Below, piece after piece: positions 37,539-54,169 of a DNA stretch of 64,000 bases (its first letter is position 1; each line of letters opens with the position of its first letter). Source of the DNA: Scylla paramamosain (Eukaryota; Arthropoda; Malacostraca; Decapoda; Portunidae); the NCBI RefSeq assembly GCF_035594125.1, contig NC_087186.1, forward strand, positions 2,037,228-2,101,227, given 5' to 3'. The position numbers and the translations under genes are program-made. The notes below the pieces were generated by a model. That model had not been told where the DNA came from and did not search any database. It worked only from the letters and a program-made list of their open reading frames with translations.

Positions 37539-39973
37539 CTTTTTTTTTTTTTTTTTTTATGTATGAAGGACACTGGCCAAAGGCAACAAAAATCAATAAA
37601 AAAAAAAATGCCCACTGAAATGCCAGTCCCGTGAAAGGGTCAAGGCAGTGGTCAAAAATTGGTGGATAAGTGTCTTGAAACCTCCCTCTTGAAGGAATTC
37701 AAGTCATAGGAAGGTGGAAATACAAAAGCAGGCAGGGAGTTCCAGAGTTTACCAGAGAAAGGGATGAATGATTAAGAATACTGGTTAACTCTTGCGTTAG
37801 AGAGGTGGACAGAATAGGGGTGAGAGAAAGAAGAAAGTCTTGTGCAGCGAGACAGCGGAAGGAGGGGAGGCATGCAGTTAGCAAGATCAGAAGAGCAGTT
37901 AGCATGAAAATAGCGGTAGAAGACAGCTACATATGCAACATTGCGGCGGTGAGAGAGAGGCTGAAGACAGTCAGTTAGAGGAGAGGAGTTGATGAGACGA
38001 AAAGCTTTTGATTCCACCCTGTCTAGAAGAGCAGTGTGAGTGGAACCCCCCAGACATGTAAAGCATACTCCATACATGGACGGATAAGGCCCTTGTACAG
38101 AGTTAGCAGCTGGGAGGGTGAGAAAAACTGGCGGAGACGTCTCAGAACACCTAACTTCATAGAAGCTGTTTTAGCTAGAGATGAGATGTGAAGTTTCCAG
38201 TTCAGATTATAAGTAAAGGACAGACCGAGGATGTTAAGTGTAGAAGAGGGGGTCAGTTGAGTGTCATTGAAGAAGAGGGGATAGTTGTCTGGAAGGTTGT
38301 GTCGAGTTGATAGATGGAGGAATTGAGTTTTTGAGGCATTGAACAATACCAAGTTTGCTCTGCCCCAATCAGAAATTTTAGAAAGATCAGAAGTCAGGCG
38401 TTCTGTGGCTTCCCTGCGTGATATGTTTACCTCTTGAAGGGTTGGACGTCTATGAAAAGACGTGGAAAAGTGCAGGGTGGTATCATCAGCGTAGGAAAGG
38501 ATAGGACAAGAAGTTTGGTTTAGAAGATCATTAATGAATAATAAGAAGAGAGTTGGTGACAGGACAGAACCCTGAGGAACACCACTGTTAATAGATTTAG
38601 GAGAAGAACAGTGACCGTCTACCACAGCAGCAATAGAACGGTCAGAAAGGAAACTTGAGATGAAGTTACAGAGAGAAGGATAGAAACCGTAGGAGGATAG
38701 TTTGGAAATCAAAGCTTTGTGCCAGACTCTATCAAAAGCTTTTGATATGTCCAAGGCAACAGCAAAAGTTTCACCAAAATCTCTAAAAGAGGATGACCAA
38801 GACTCAGTAAGGAAAGCCAGATCACCAGTAGAGCGGCCTTGACGGAACCCATACTGGTGAGCAGATAGAAGGTTGTGAAGTGATAGATATTCAAGAATCT
38901 TCCTGTTGAGGAGAGACTCAAAAACTTTAGATAGGCTGGAAATTAAAGCAATAGGACGGTAGTTTGAGGGATTAGAACGGTCACCCTTTTTAGGAACAGG
39001 TTAAATGTAGGCAAACTTCCAGCAAGAAGGAAAGGTAGATGTTGACAGACAGAGCTGAAAGAGTTTGACTAGGCAAGGTGCAAGCACGGAGGCACAGTTT
39101 CGGAGAACAATAGGAGGGACCCCATCAGGTCCATAAGCCTTCCGAGGGTTTAGGCCAGCGAGGGCATGGAAAACATCATTGCGAAGAATTTTAATACGTG
39201 GCATGAAGTAGTCAGAGGGTGGAGAAGAGGGAGGAACAAACCCAGAATCGTCGAAGGTAGAGTTTTTAGCAAAGGTTTGAGCAAAGAGTTCAGCTTTAGA
39301 AATAGATGTGATAGCAGTGGTGCCATCTGGTTGAAGTAGAGGAGGGAAAGAAGAAGAAGCAAAGTTATTGGAGATATTTTTGGCTAGATCCCAGAAATCA
39401 CGAGGGGAGTTAGATCTTGAAAGGTTTTGACATTTTCTGTTAATGAAGGAGTTTTTGGCTAGTTGGAGAACAGACTTGGCATGGTTCCGGGCAGAAATAT
39501 AAAGTGCATGAGATTCTGGTGATGGAAGGCTTAAGTACCTTTTGTGGGCCACCTCTCTATCATGTATAGCACGAGAACAAGCTGTGTTAAACTAAGGTTT
39601 AGAAGGTTTAGGACGAGAAAAAGAGTGAGGAATGTAGGCCTCCATGCCAGACACTATCACCTCTGTTATGCGCTCAGCACACAAAGACGGGTCTCTGACA
39701 CGGAAGCAGTAGTCATTCCAAGGAAAATCAGCAAAATACCTCCTCAGGTCCTCCCAACTGGCAGAGGCAAAACGCCAGAGGCACCTTCACTTAGGGGGAT
39801 CCTGAGGAGGGATTGGAGTGATAGGACAAGATAAAGATATGAGATTGTGATCGGAGGAGCCCAACGGAGAAGAAAGGATGACAGCATAAGCAGAAGGATT
39901 AGAGGTCAGGAAAAGGTCAAGAATGTTGGGCGTATCTCCAAGACGGTCAGGAATGCGAGTAGGTTGTTCCACC
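37539..39973 (-). pseudogene. Family A copy A9: RT and 3' end
   Basis: Minus strand, 3' tail at 37539-37558 (T run on +), UTR, then ORF pieces. C-terminal block at 38077-37772. An RT frame of 243 codons (38754-38023) has D-I-S-K-A-F-D-R-V-W-H, S-G-V-P-Q-G-S-V-L-S-P and an intact Y-A-D-D-T-T-L-H box. An RT-linker frame (39552-39001) has [12 protein letters not shown] and a stop at 39001 inside F-A-Y-I-Q-P. An endonuclease end reads G-S-S-D-H-N-L-I (39972-39787). It is 5'-truncated inside the endonuclease at 39973. Frameshifts near 38755, 38030 and 39790 keep it from being one ORF. It is among the best-preserved RT cores of the family here. Confidence 0.88.
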
Positions 39974-40067
39974 TATAACCTATCTGCTTCTATATATGAC
40001 TACAGTACATCCTCCTCTGTCGGGTTTTGGTATCCATGTTGCATTACATTAAAAAAAAAATAATAGA

Positions 40068-40188
40068 CAAGTTTATGGATGAGGATAGCAGATGGAAATA
40101 GGTAGGTGTGTTTCATACAGGGACTGCCACGTGTAAGCCTGGTCGCTTCTTGCAGCTTCCCTTATTTCTTATGTTCTTATGTTCTTAA
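40068..40188 (+). mobile_element. CR1-like element, 120-bp 3' end
   Basis: From GACAAGTTTATGGATGAGG to the terminal TTCTTATGTTCTTATGTTC this is the same 3' end as the copy finishing at 27190. It carries one more 8-bp terminal unit. It is an extreme 5' truncation lying between A9 and A10; 39974-40067 and 40189-40484 are otherwise unrecognised. Confidence 0.88.
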
Positions 40189-40484
40189 TAATTAGGTGAG
40201 TTTTCTGGGTCTGCGTAGTTGTAGCTAAAAGCGCGCGATATTTGAGTATCCAAGGTAAGAGAGTCTGAGATATTTCCAGGGGTGGTGAGTATAAATCTCT
40301 CTATTAGTATATTAAAAAAAAAAAAAGCATACAAGAAACCCTTAATATAACACAAACCGCCAAAAAACCTCGTTACGATAACTACCCCATTATCTGCCTC
40401 CTCATAAACTTTATTATAAAACTCAAGTACTTGAGGTAAGACTTCCCCTTCGTAAAGCCATGCTGTGACTGATTTATCAAGCTG

Positions 40485-43400
40485 TTTTTTTTTTTTTTGT
40501 AGGAGGGTCATTGACCAAGGGCAAGAAAAATCTAATGAAAAAAAATAATAATAATAATAAGCCCACTGAGATACCAGTCCCAGAAAAGGGTCCAAAGCGG
40601 TGGTCAAAAATTGAACGATAAGCGTCTGGAAAACTCCCTCTTCAAGGAATTCAAGTCATAGGAAGGTGTAAATACAGAAACAGGCAGGAAGTTCTACAGT
40701 TTACCAGAGAAAGGGATGAATGATTGAGAATACTGGTTAACTCTTGCATTAGAGAGGTGGACAGAATAGGGGTGAGAGAAAGAAGAAAGTCTTCGGCAGA
40801 GAGGCTGAGGGAGGAGGAGAGACATGCAATTAGCAAGATCAGAAGAGCAGTTAGCATGAAAATAGCGGTAGAAGATAGATAGAGATGCAATATTATGGCG
40901 ATGAGAGAGAGAGGCTGAAGACAGTGAATTAGACGAGAGGAGTTGATGACACGAAAACTTTTGATTCCACCCTGTCTATAAAAGCAGTATGAGTGGAACT
41001 CACCCCCCCCAACCATGTGTATCATACTTTGTACATGGACGGATAAGGCCCTTGTACAGAGTTAGCAACCGGGGGGTGGAGGGTGAGAAAAACTGGCGGA
41101 GACGTCTCAGAACATCAAACTTCATAGAAGCGGTTTTACCTAGAGATAAAATGTCAAGTTTTCAGTTTAGATTATAGGTAAAGAACAGACCAGCGATGTT
41201 CAGTGTAGAAGAGGGGGACAGTTGAGTATCACTGAAGAAGAAAGGATAGTTGTCTGGAAGGATGTGTCGAGTTCACAGATGGATAAATTGTGTTTTTGAG
41301 GCATTGAACAATACCAAGTTTTAACCTTCCCAATCATAAATTTTAGAAAGATATGAAATCTGGCGTTCTGTGGCTTCCCTGCGTGAAATGTTTACTTCCT
41401 GAAGGCTTGGACGTCAATGAAAATACGTGGAAAAGTGTAGGGTGGTATCATCAGTGTATAAATGCACAGGCCAAGAAGTTTCTTTAGGTCATTGATGAAT
41501 AATAAGAAGAGAGTGGGTGACAGGACATAACCCTGAGGAACACTACTGTTAATAGCTTTAGGAAAACAAGTGACCGTCTACCACACCAGCAAAAAAACGG
41601 TCAGAAAGAAAACTTCAGATGAATTTACAGAGATAGAAGCCGTAGGAGGGTAGTCTGGAAACCAAAGGTTTGTGCCAGACACTATCAGAAGCTTTTGATA
41701 TGTCCAAGGGAACAACAAAAGTTTCACCAAAATCTTTAAAAGAGGATGACCAAGACTCATTAAGGAACAACAGAGAATCAACAGCAGAGCGGCCTTGACG
41801 GAACCTTACTGGCGATCAGATAAAAGATTGTGAAGTGATAGGTCTTTAAGAACCTTCTTGTTGAGGATAGATTCAAAAACCTTAAATAGGCAGGAAATTC
41901 AAGCAATAGGACAGTAGTTTGAGGGATTAGAACGGTCACCCTTTTTAGGAACAGGCTGAATGTAGGCAAACTTCCAGCAAGAAGGAAAGGTAGATGTTGA
42001 CAGAGTTGAAAAGGGTTTGACTAGGCAAGGTGCAAACACGGAAGCACAGTTTCGGAAAACAGTGGGAGGAACCCCATCAAGTCCATAAGCATTCCGAGGG
42101 TTAAGGCCAACAAGAGCATGGAAAACAACACTGCGAAGATTTTTAATAGGTAGCATGGAGTAGTCAGAAGGTGAAGGAGAGGGAGGAACAAACCATAAAT
42201 CGTCCAAGATAGAGTTTTTAGCAAAGGTCTGAGCGAAAAGTTCAGCTTTAGATATAGATGTGATAGCAGTTGAAGTAAAGGAGGGAAAGAAGAAGCAAAG
42301 TTAATGGAGATATTTTTCTAAATACCAGAAGTCACGAGGGGAGTTAGATTTTGAAAGATTTGGACACTTTCTATTAACATAGGAGTTTTTGGCTATTTGG
42401 AAAACAGACTTGGGATGGTTCCGGACAAACAGAAATATAAAGCTGTATTAAACTAAGGTTTGGAAGGTTTAAGTCAAGCAAAAGAGTGAGTAATGTACGC
42501 CTCCATGCCAGACACTATCACTTCTGTTATGTTTTCGGCACACAGAGACGGGTCTCTGGCACGGAAGCAGTAGTCATTCCTAGGAAAATCAGCAAAATAC
42601 TTAATCATGTCCCCCCAACTAGCAGAGGCAAAACGTCTGAGGCACCTCCGCTTAGAGGAATCCTGAGGAGAGATTGAAGCGATAGGACAAGATACAGATA
42701 TGAGATTGTGATCAGAGGAGCCCAATGGAAGAGAGAGTGAGACAGCATAAGCAGAAAGATTATAAAATTAGGAAAAGGTCAAGAATGTTGGGCGTATCTC
42801 TACGACGGTCAGGCATACGAGCAAGGTGTTGCACGAATTGTTCTAGGTCGTCGAGGATTGCAGAGTTGAAGGGTAATTTACCACGATGGTCACTGAAGGG
42901 AGAGGACAGCCAAAGCTGGTGGTGAACATTGAAGTCTCCAAGAATAAAGATTTTCGCAAAAGGGAAGAAAGTCAGAATGTGTTCCACTTTGAAAGTTAAG
43001 TAGTCAAACAATTTCTTATAGTCAGAGGAGTTAGGTGAGAGGTATACAGCACAGATAAATTTAGTTTGAGAGTGACTGTGTAGTTGTAGCCAGATGGTGG
43101 AAAACTCGGAAGATTCATGAGCCTGGGCACTAGAACAAGTTAAGTCGTTAAGCACAAAAATGCAACATCCAGCTTTGGATGGAAAACGAGAATAGAGAAA
43201 GTAGGAGGAAGCAGAAAAGCAGCTAATGTCATTTTTCTCGGACATCTGTGTTTCAGTGAGGAAAAGAAGATGAGGCTTAGTAGAAGAGAATGTTGCAGAC
43301 GTTAATGAAGAAAAAGCTGAGGGGGTGGGGGTATCAAGACACTTAGGTTCGATATCAAAAGAGCACTCCGACCAAGGGACATTTGTGGTCCCCTCTCCAG

Positions 43401-43576
43401 ATGGGGACTCTGAGGGTAATGTAGGAGTCGCCATGATCATTTTGAGTAAAGGTGTGTAATTAGGTGGTTGTAGTTTTATGTGAATGAAGAGAATTGTCTT
43501 TAGAGGGCAGGTTGTGACTGCTGCCTTGTGTTGTGAGACACAAAGGGAAACGTTCAGTGAGGTCACAGTTCGGTTT
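40485..43576 (-). pseudogene. Family A copy A10: nearly full length, heavily mutated
   Basis: Minus strand from the T run at 40485-40498 to the 5' UTR at about 43576, lacking only the first ~100 bases. The endonuclease frame (43566-42760, ATG at 43434) contains L-F-L-T-E-T-Q and [11 protein letters not shown], but the N-I-R-G-L region has been deleted, fusing T-F-S to S-T-K-P-H. The RT has G-L-D-G-V-P-P (42207-41899) and then many frame breaks. The Y-A-D-D box is destroyed (about 41450: Y-T-D-D). The poly-A end reads GACCAAGGGCAAG on +. Confidence 0.85.
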
Positions 43577-44163
43577 GCCCTTCAACATACTGGCCAACAA
43601 ACTAACCAAACTCTCTTGAGGTCACTCAAATTGTGAGGCCTTCTTCACAAATCTCCTAAACCATTCCGTTACTTTCTTTTCATTCAAACTCCGTACATCT
43701 GGCATTCCACTGTATCCTCCACTCCTTCTCTCCTCAAGCCATAAAGTGAATTAACTTCCATTCTTCTCTAACTCAAATACTCTGTTCTTTTCATCCTCAT
43801 CTTTCTTCTGTCTCAAACATTTTCATCCTTGCTTTCTTTTCGGCTTCAAGTAACCTCATTTCCTTCTCCCTCTCAGCATCAAGCCTCCTGGCGTCCCTAG
43901 CCTCTTCAGCCTTTAATCTCCTTTCCTCTACTTTCACCTCCATTCCCCTCATCTTCATCTTCAATCTCAACTCCTTAGACATGCCTTCTGTCTGGGGAAA
44001 TCCACCAATACTGTGGGCAGGGCTGACAAGTCCTTGGGACTATCTATGGGACTCTGTGTTCTCACACCAAACTGTGTCAAATCTACACTGCCACTTCCGG
44101 CAAAGGCAGGAGACTCGGGTCATGAGCCACTCCTGCTACCAGCGTTTCCCTCCATGGCGTAAG
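43577..44163 (-). pseudogene. LTR retrotransposon gag start (truncated)
   Basis: Minus-strand frame pieces begin at ATG 44156 (M-E-G-N-A-G-S, then a stop TGA), continue D-L-T-Q-F-G-V and reach a 61-codon frame (43982-43797, MSKELRLKMKMRGMEVKVEE) that is a continuous charged helix with repeated E-A-R-D-A-R-R-L / A-E-R-E-K-E. I know this charged-helix start from gag proteins of decapod Gypsy-type elements. It ends where A10 begins. A primer-site-like sequence and an LTR lie immediately upstream on the same strand. Confidence 0.5.
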
Positions 44164-44261
44164 CTGTGTGTGGGCCCCCAAAGGACAACTAAATAAACAA
44201 ACAACTATCTACCACACGTCGCTACGAATCTTATAGCGATCCTGGCAAGGTCACCAATTTC

Positions 44262-45346
44262 TGTTACGACCACAAACCCTGCCCCTCTCTCACCTTCGTT
44301 TATCTTGGCGAGCTTTCCTAAGTCACCATTTTATGTAACTTAATGTGGGGCCCAATCACGGGTCACAAGGCCCTTCTAGTCTCTTGCAGCCTTTAAACAA
44401 ACAGTCATAATACCAGGTTCTGCTCCCCTTCTCGGCATCACTATGTGGGTCAGCCTCCCTACATTGCCACTTACTATGCAGTATAGTGCGGAGCCTAATT
44501 CACCTTAAAGGGTCCTTCAGGCCCCCTGTGGTGAATCACACAATAGTCGTCGGACTGTTTCACCTCCTACAGGCAAGGGAGTATTATAACTGCAAAATTA
44601 CTCCAACAGCCGGGAAAGAATCGACAAGCGACAAATAAGGATTATAATATTATATGAACAACCGCCCTCACAACCAATAAGACAAAAATCGACCCACGTC
44701 TATACAATATTATCTCCTCCCGATGGAAAAAAAAATATATAAAACTTCCCAGAAGACCGACCCTATCACCCAAAGAAAGGTGAGGTCCAGGGAAGGAGTA
44801 TACTTTACTGCACAGCAGTGTAAAAGTAATCCTCTGAATCCAGAATCCTTAAAAGAATACTGGAACCCAGTAACATTTAGCAACACGGTCAAGAAACCAA
44901 AAATACAAACACAAGCAGCCCACAGACAAAAGGAGGGCCCGCTGATCACTAAAATGCGCCTCCGAAACCCGGTCTTGTCTCCCGGGTAGGCAGCACACTA
45001 ACGCCAGATAGGGGATCATCCCCCCTACTAGTCTGGCTTGGAACGACACACCAAGTCAGTCCTATGATTAGTGTGGTACCAAATAAGGTGACAGGGGCAG
45101 TACTGCCATTATCTCATATACAACCCTATCTATATCACGTTCTCTAAAATATCTACATCACGTTCTCGTGCCACCTCTCCCTCTCTCCGCGCTTCCTCAC
45201 TCCTATACGGTCTCAGCTCGACTGAAGCGTGGGAAAACGTATGTGCAAGCTGTTCCACCCTTCCTCAAGAGGAAAGGGCACAAGGAAGGGATGGGGACAT
45301 GACGCACAGTGGACACACCCTCACATAATACGAACAGCGAGACACA
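44262..45346 (-). repeat. Putative 5' LTR with primer-binding site at its end
   Basis: On the minus strand the stretch ends GGTCGTAACA (44269-44260 region), then gaaa and TTGGTGACCTTGCCAGGATC (about 44256-44237), a typical tRNA primer-site position, about 90 bp upstream of the gag ATG. The upstream limit (about 45346, TGTAAGAAGCG) is a guess because no second LTR is in the window. No other gene was seen in this stretch. Confidence 0.4.
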
Positions 45347-49308
<3,962 letters not shown>

Positions 49309-49662
49309 TCTTTTAAATTTTGGTTGATGACTTCGCCGTAGCTAGTCCTTTCTATATCGCGATTTCGGGTTCCTTAAGCCTTCCTCAGTAACTGTGGAAT
49401 AACTTGACACACTAGGGAGGCTGGGTTGTGAGTCTTGGCGTCGCTCTGGGTCATAAAAGGCACTGACTGACTGGTACAGCGCACCAGATGGGCTCTTTAA
49501 CTGGTGGCGGTGGGAGGTGCTGATTGCTTGGCTTCGATTAGCTGGAAGGATCTCTCTGTGGCGGTGGTATTTGGTCCCTTCTCATGATTGGTAGGCCCTG
49601 TAAATCTTCGGCCTGTACATTGAGCTTTTAGTTAATTTTTATTTATTTATTTATTTTATTTA

Positions 49663-51882
49663 TTTTTTTATGTAGGGCGAAGGGCAACAAAAAAAAAAAT
49701 AAGATGACAGTCCCAGAAAAGGGTCCAAAGCGGTTGTCAAAAACTGAAGGATAAGTGTCTTGAAACCTCCCTCTTTAAGGAATTCAAGTCATAGGATGGT
49801 GGAAATATACAAACATGCAGGGAGTTACAGAGTTTACCAGAGAAAGGGATGAATGACTGTGGGGATGAATGGGTGGGGGGTGAGAAAAAACTGGCGGAGA
49901 CGTCTCAGAAAACCTAGCTTCATAGAAGCTATTTTAGTTAGAGATAAGATGTGAAGTTTCTAGTTCAGATTATAAATAGAGGACGGAACGAGGATGTTCA
50001 GTGTAGAAGAGGGGGACAGCTGAGTATCAGTGAAGAAAAGGGGATAGTTATCTGGAATGTTGAGTCGAGTTGATATATGGATGAATTGAGTTTTAAGGCA
50101 ATAAATAATACCAAATTTGCTCTGCTCGAATAAGAAAAAAAAAATCAGAAGTCAGGTGTTCTGTACCTTCCCTCCGTGAAATGTTTACTTCTTAAAGGGT
50201 TGGACTTCTATGAAAAGACGTGGAAAGGTGCCGGGTGGTATCATCAGCGTAGGAGTGATAGGAAAAGGAGTTAGGTTTAGAAGGTAATTGATGAATGATA
50301 AGAGAGTGGGTTAAGACAGAACCCTGAAGAACACCAATGTTAACAGATGTAGAAGAACAGTGACCATCTACCACAGCAGTCAGAAACAGTCAGAAAGTAA
50401 ACTTGAGACGAAGTTACAGGGAGAAGGATGGAAGTCGTAGGTGGGTAGTTTGGTAATCAAAGCTTTCTACCAGTCTCAATCTATAGGTTTTAATATGTCT
50501 AAGGCAACCGCAAAAGTTTTACAAAAAAACTCTAATAGAGGATGACCAAGACTCAGTAAGGAAAGCCTGATCACCAGTAGAGCAGCCTTGAAGGAACAAC
50601 ATATTGGCGATCACATACAAGGCTGTGAAGCGATAGATGTTTAAAAAACTTCCTGTTAAGGATACATTAAAAACTTTGGATAGGCAGGGAATTTAAGCAA
50701 TAGGACGGTCGTTTGAGGGATTAGAACGGTCACCCTTTTTAAAAACAGGCTGAATGTAGGCAAAGGAAGGAAAGGTAGATGTTGACAGACAGAATTGAAA
50801 GAGTTTGACCAGGCAAGGTGGAAGCACGGAAGTACAGTTTCGGAGAACAAAAGGAGGAATTTCATCATGTAGATAAACCTTCAGAGGGTTAACGCCAGCA
50901 AGGGCATGGAAAACATCTTTCGAAGGGTGGGGGAGAGGGAGGAACGAGCACTGAATCGTCCAAGGTAAAGTTTTTAGCAAAGGTCTGAGCGAAGAGTTCA
51001 ACTTTAGAGAGAGAGATGTGATAGCAGTGGTGCCATCTGCTATAAAAGAGGAAAAGAAGGAGGAAAGTTATTGGAGTTATTTTTGACTAGATAACAGAAG
51101 TCACGAGGGGAGTTAGATCTTTAAAGGTTTTGACATTTTCTATTAACGAAAGAGTTTTTGGGTATTTAGAGAACAGAATTAGCATGGTTCCGGGCTAAAA
51201 TAAAAGTGCATGAGATTCTGGTGATGGAAGCTTAAGTACCTTTTGTGGGCCACTTTTCTATCATGCATAGCACGAGCTGTATGGAAGGATTACGTCAAGA
51301 AAAAGACAGAGGAATGTACGTCTCCATGTCAGACACTATCACCTCTGTTATGCGCTCAGCACAAAGAGACGGGTCTCTGACACAGAAGCAGTAGTCATTC
51401 CTTGGAAAATCAGTAAAATACATCATCAGGCCCCCGAACTAGCAGAGGCAAAACGCCAGAGGTACCTCCGCTTAGGGGGGATCCTGAGGAGGGATTGGAG
51501 CGATAGGGCAAGATACAGATATGAGATTGTGATCGGAGAAGCCCAACGGAAAAGAGAGTGTGCCAGCATAAGCAGAACGATTAGAGGTTAGGATAAGGTC
51601 AAGAATGTTGGGCATCTCCAAAACGGTCAGGAATACGAGTGGGTTGTTGCACCAATTGTTCTAGGTCGTGGAGATTAGCAAAGTTGAAGGCTAGTTCACA
51701 AGGATGGTCAGTGAAAAGAGAGGAAAGCGAAAACTGGTGGTGAACATTGAAGTCTCTACGAATGTACAATGCTAAAGAGAAGAGAGGCAAAATGTGCTCA
51801 ACTTTGGAAGTCAAGTTTTCAAAGAATTTCTTATAGTCAGTGGAGCTAGGTGAGAGGTATACAGCACAGATATATTTAATTT
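49663..51882 (-). pseudogene. Family A copy A12: mid-endonuclease to 3' end
   Basis: Minus strand, 3' terminus at 49663 (shortened GGGCGAAGGGCAACA on +). It has an internal loss of several hundred bases of 3' coding DNA near 49860, and RT fragments with many stops (Y-A-D-D-T-T visible at about 50240). The endonuclease part extends only to about 51882, at codons for K-F-I-C-A-V-Y. There it meets A13 head to head. A12 begins about 30 bases after the point in the element where A13 stops. Confidence 0.82.
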
Positions 51883-52544
51883 ACAAGGAGAAGGCAGTAG
51901 GCATCTGCCGAAACAAAAATTACTCCCAGTGAGGTCTAAAACACTGGATCAGGGCGTGCCGTGAACTTATTAAACCCAGGTGTGACCTCACTGAACGTTT
52001 CCCTTTGTGTCTCACAACACAAGGGGACAGTCACAGCCTGCCTTCTAAAGACAACTATCTTTCTCCCCCCCCCAAAAAAAAAAAAACTAAAAACTAAATA
52101 AGAAAAAAACCACTATAAACACCTAATAACACACACAACCTCCACTCATAATTTCAAAATTTTCATGGTGACTCCTACACCAGCCTCAGAGTGCCCATCT
52201 GGGGAGGGGACCACAAATGTCCCCAGGTCGGACTGCATTTCTGACAACGACACTTAGTGTCTTGACACCCCCTCAACTTTTTCTTCATTACTTTCTGTAA
52301 CATTCGCGGTCTCAGATCTAATTTTCAGTCTGTAAGACATCACCTCTCCTCTTCTAAACCTCATCTTATTTTTCTCACTGAAACACAGAGTCAATTGACA
52401 GTAGCCCGTTTTCTGTTCTCTTGTACTTTCTCTATCCTCATTTTCATACCAAAGTTGGATGTTGCATTTATGTGCGCAACGACTTAACATGCTCTCGTGC
52501 CCACGCTCTTAAATCTTGTGAGTTTTTCGCAGTCTGGCAATAAC
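51883..52544 (+). pseudogene. Family A copy A13: inverted 5' piece
   Basis: + strand 5' terminus (GGCAGTAGGCATCTGCC at 51893), UTR, ATG at 52165 (M-V-T-P-T-P-A-S-E-C-P-S-G-E-G), a broken N-I-R-G region and an end at codons for F-F-A-V-W (about 52535). The interrupted frames carry a TAG at 52257-52259. With A12 it forms one element whose 5' 660 bases are inverted. Confidence 0.85.
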
Positions 52545-54068
52545 TTTTTTTTTTTATGTAGGAGTGACTGGCCAAGGGCAACATAAATCCAATAAAAAAA
52601 AAAAAAAAAGGCCCGCTGAGATGCCAATCCCAGAAAAGGGCCCAAAGCGGTAGTCTAAAATGTAAAGATAATATCTTGAAATCTCCGTCTTGAAGGATTT
52701 CAAGTCATAGGAAGGCGGAAATACAGAAGCACGCACAGCTTTCTAGAGTTTACCAGAGAAAAGGATGAATGACTGAGAATACTGGTTAACTCATGCATTA
52801 GAGAGGTAGAGAGAAAAAGGGTGAGAGAAAGAAGAAAGTCTTGTGCAGCGAGGCTATGGGAGAAGAGGCTTGCAATTAGCAGGATCAGAAAATCATTTAG
52901 CATGAAAATAGCGGTAAAAGACAGCTAGAGATGCAACATTGCGGCGATGGGAGGGAGGCTGAAGACAGCCCCTTAGAGGAGAGTAGTTGATGAGACGAAA
53001 AGCTTTTGATTCCAACCTGTCTAGAAGAGCGGTATGAATGGAACACACCCAGACATGTGAAGCATACTCTACTCCATACATGGACGGATAAGGCAGTTGT
53101 ACAGAGTTAGCAGCTAGGAGATAAGAAAAACTGGCGGAGGAACGCCTAACTTCATAGAAGATTTTGAAGCTAGAGATGAGATGTGAAGTTTCCAGTTCAG
53201 ATTATAAGTAAAAGACAGGCCGACAATGTTCAGTGAAGAAGAAGGGGACAGTTGAGGGTCACTAAAGAAGAGGGGATAGTTGTCTGGAACGTTGTGTCGA
53301 GTTGATATATGGAGGAACTGAGTTCCTTGGTAAAAAATACCAAGTTTGCTCTGCCCCAATCTGAAAATTAGAAAGATCAGAAGTCAAGCGTTATGGCCCT
53401 TCCCTGCGTGAAATGTTTACTTCCTAAAGAGTTGGACATCCTGAAGTAGATAGGACAAAAAGTTCATTGATGAATAATAAGAAGAGATTGGGTGACAGGA
53501 CAGAACCCTGAGAAACACCACTGTTAATAGATTTAAAAAAAAAAAACAGTGACCGTCTACCACAGCAGCAATAGAACGGTCAGAAAGGATACTTGGGATG
53601 AAGTTACAGAGAGAAGAATAGAAGACATAGGAGGGCAGATTGGAAATCAAAGCTTTGTAGCAGACTCTATCAAAAGCTTTTTATATATCCAAGGCATCAA
53701 CAAAAATTTCATCAAAATCTTTAAAGGAGGATGACCAATACTCAGTAAGGAAAGCCAGAAGATCACCAGTAGAGCGGCGTTGAAGGAACCCATAATGGCG
53801 ATCAGATAGAAGGTTGTGAAGTGATAGATGATTAAGAATCTTCCTGTTGAGGATAAATTAAAAAACTTTAGATAGGCAGAAAATTAAAGCAATAGGTCAG
53901 TAGTCTGAAGGATTAGAACGGTCGTCCTTTTTAGGAACAGGCTGAATGTAAGCAAACATTCAGTGAGGTCTCAGCTGTGTTTAATGATAAGTTCACAGCA
54001 CCCCTTGATCCAGTGCTTTGACCTCACTGGGAGCAATTATCGTTTCGGCAGGTGCCTACTGCCTCTTC
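52545..54068 (-). pseudogene. Family A copy A14: full 5' terminus, endonuclease deleted
   Basis: Minus strand. The 5' end (GGCAGTAGGCACCTGCC at 54063) and about 110 bases of UTR are followed, at about 53955, directly by RT codons for F-A-Y-I-Q-P-V-P. The whole endonuclease and linker are missing. RT pieces run to 53114; the V-P-Q-G-S region is present but the active-site box is lost. Then the C-terminal block (52903-52554) and a 3' end with an 11-base T run (52545-52555). Confidence 0.85.
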
Positions 54069-54071
54069 AAC

Positions 54072-54072
<1 letters not shown>

Positions 54073-54165
<93 letters not shown>
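54073..54165. repeat. (TA)n microsatellite between two family A copies
   Basis: About 46 TA units lying between the 5' terminus of A14 and the 3' terminus of A15, both on the minus strand. Confidence 0.95.

Positions 54166-54169
<4 letters not shown>

Noticed and set aside
39544..39834. + strand ORF, also 47708-48028, 59215-59448 and 42486-42677, similar to one another
   Set aside because: Their mutual similarity comes from being antisense to the same segment of family A; the sense strand has the endonuclease/RT-linker frame.
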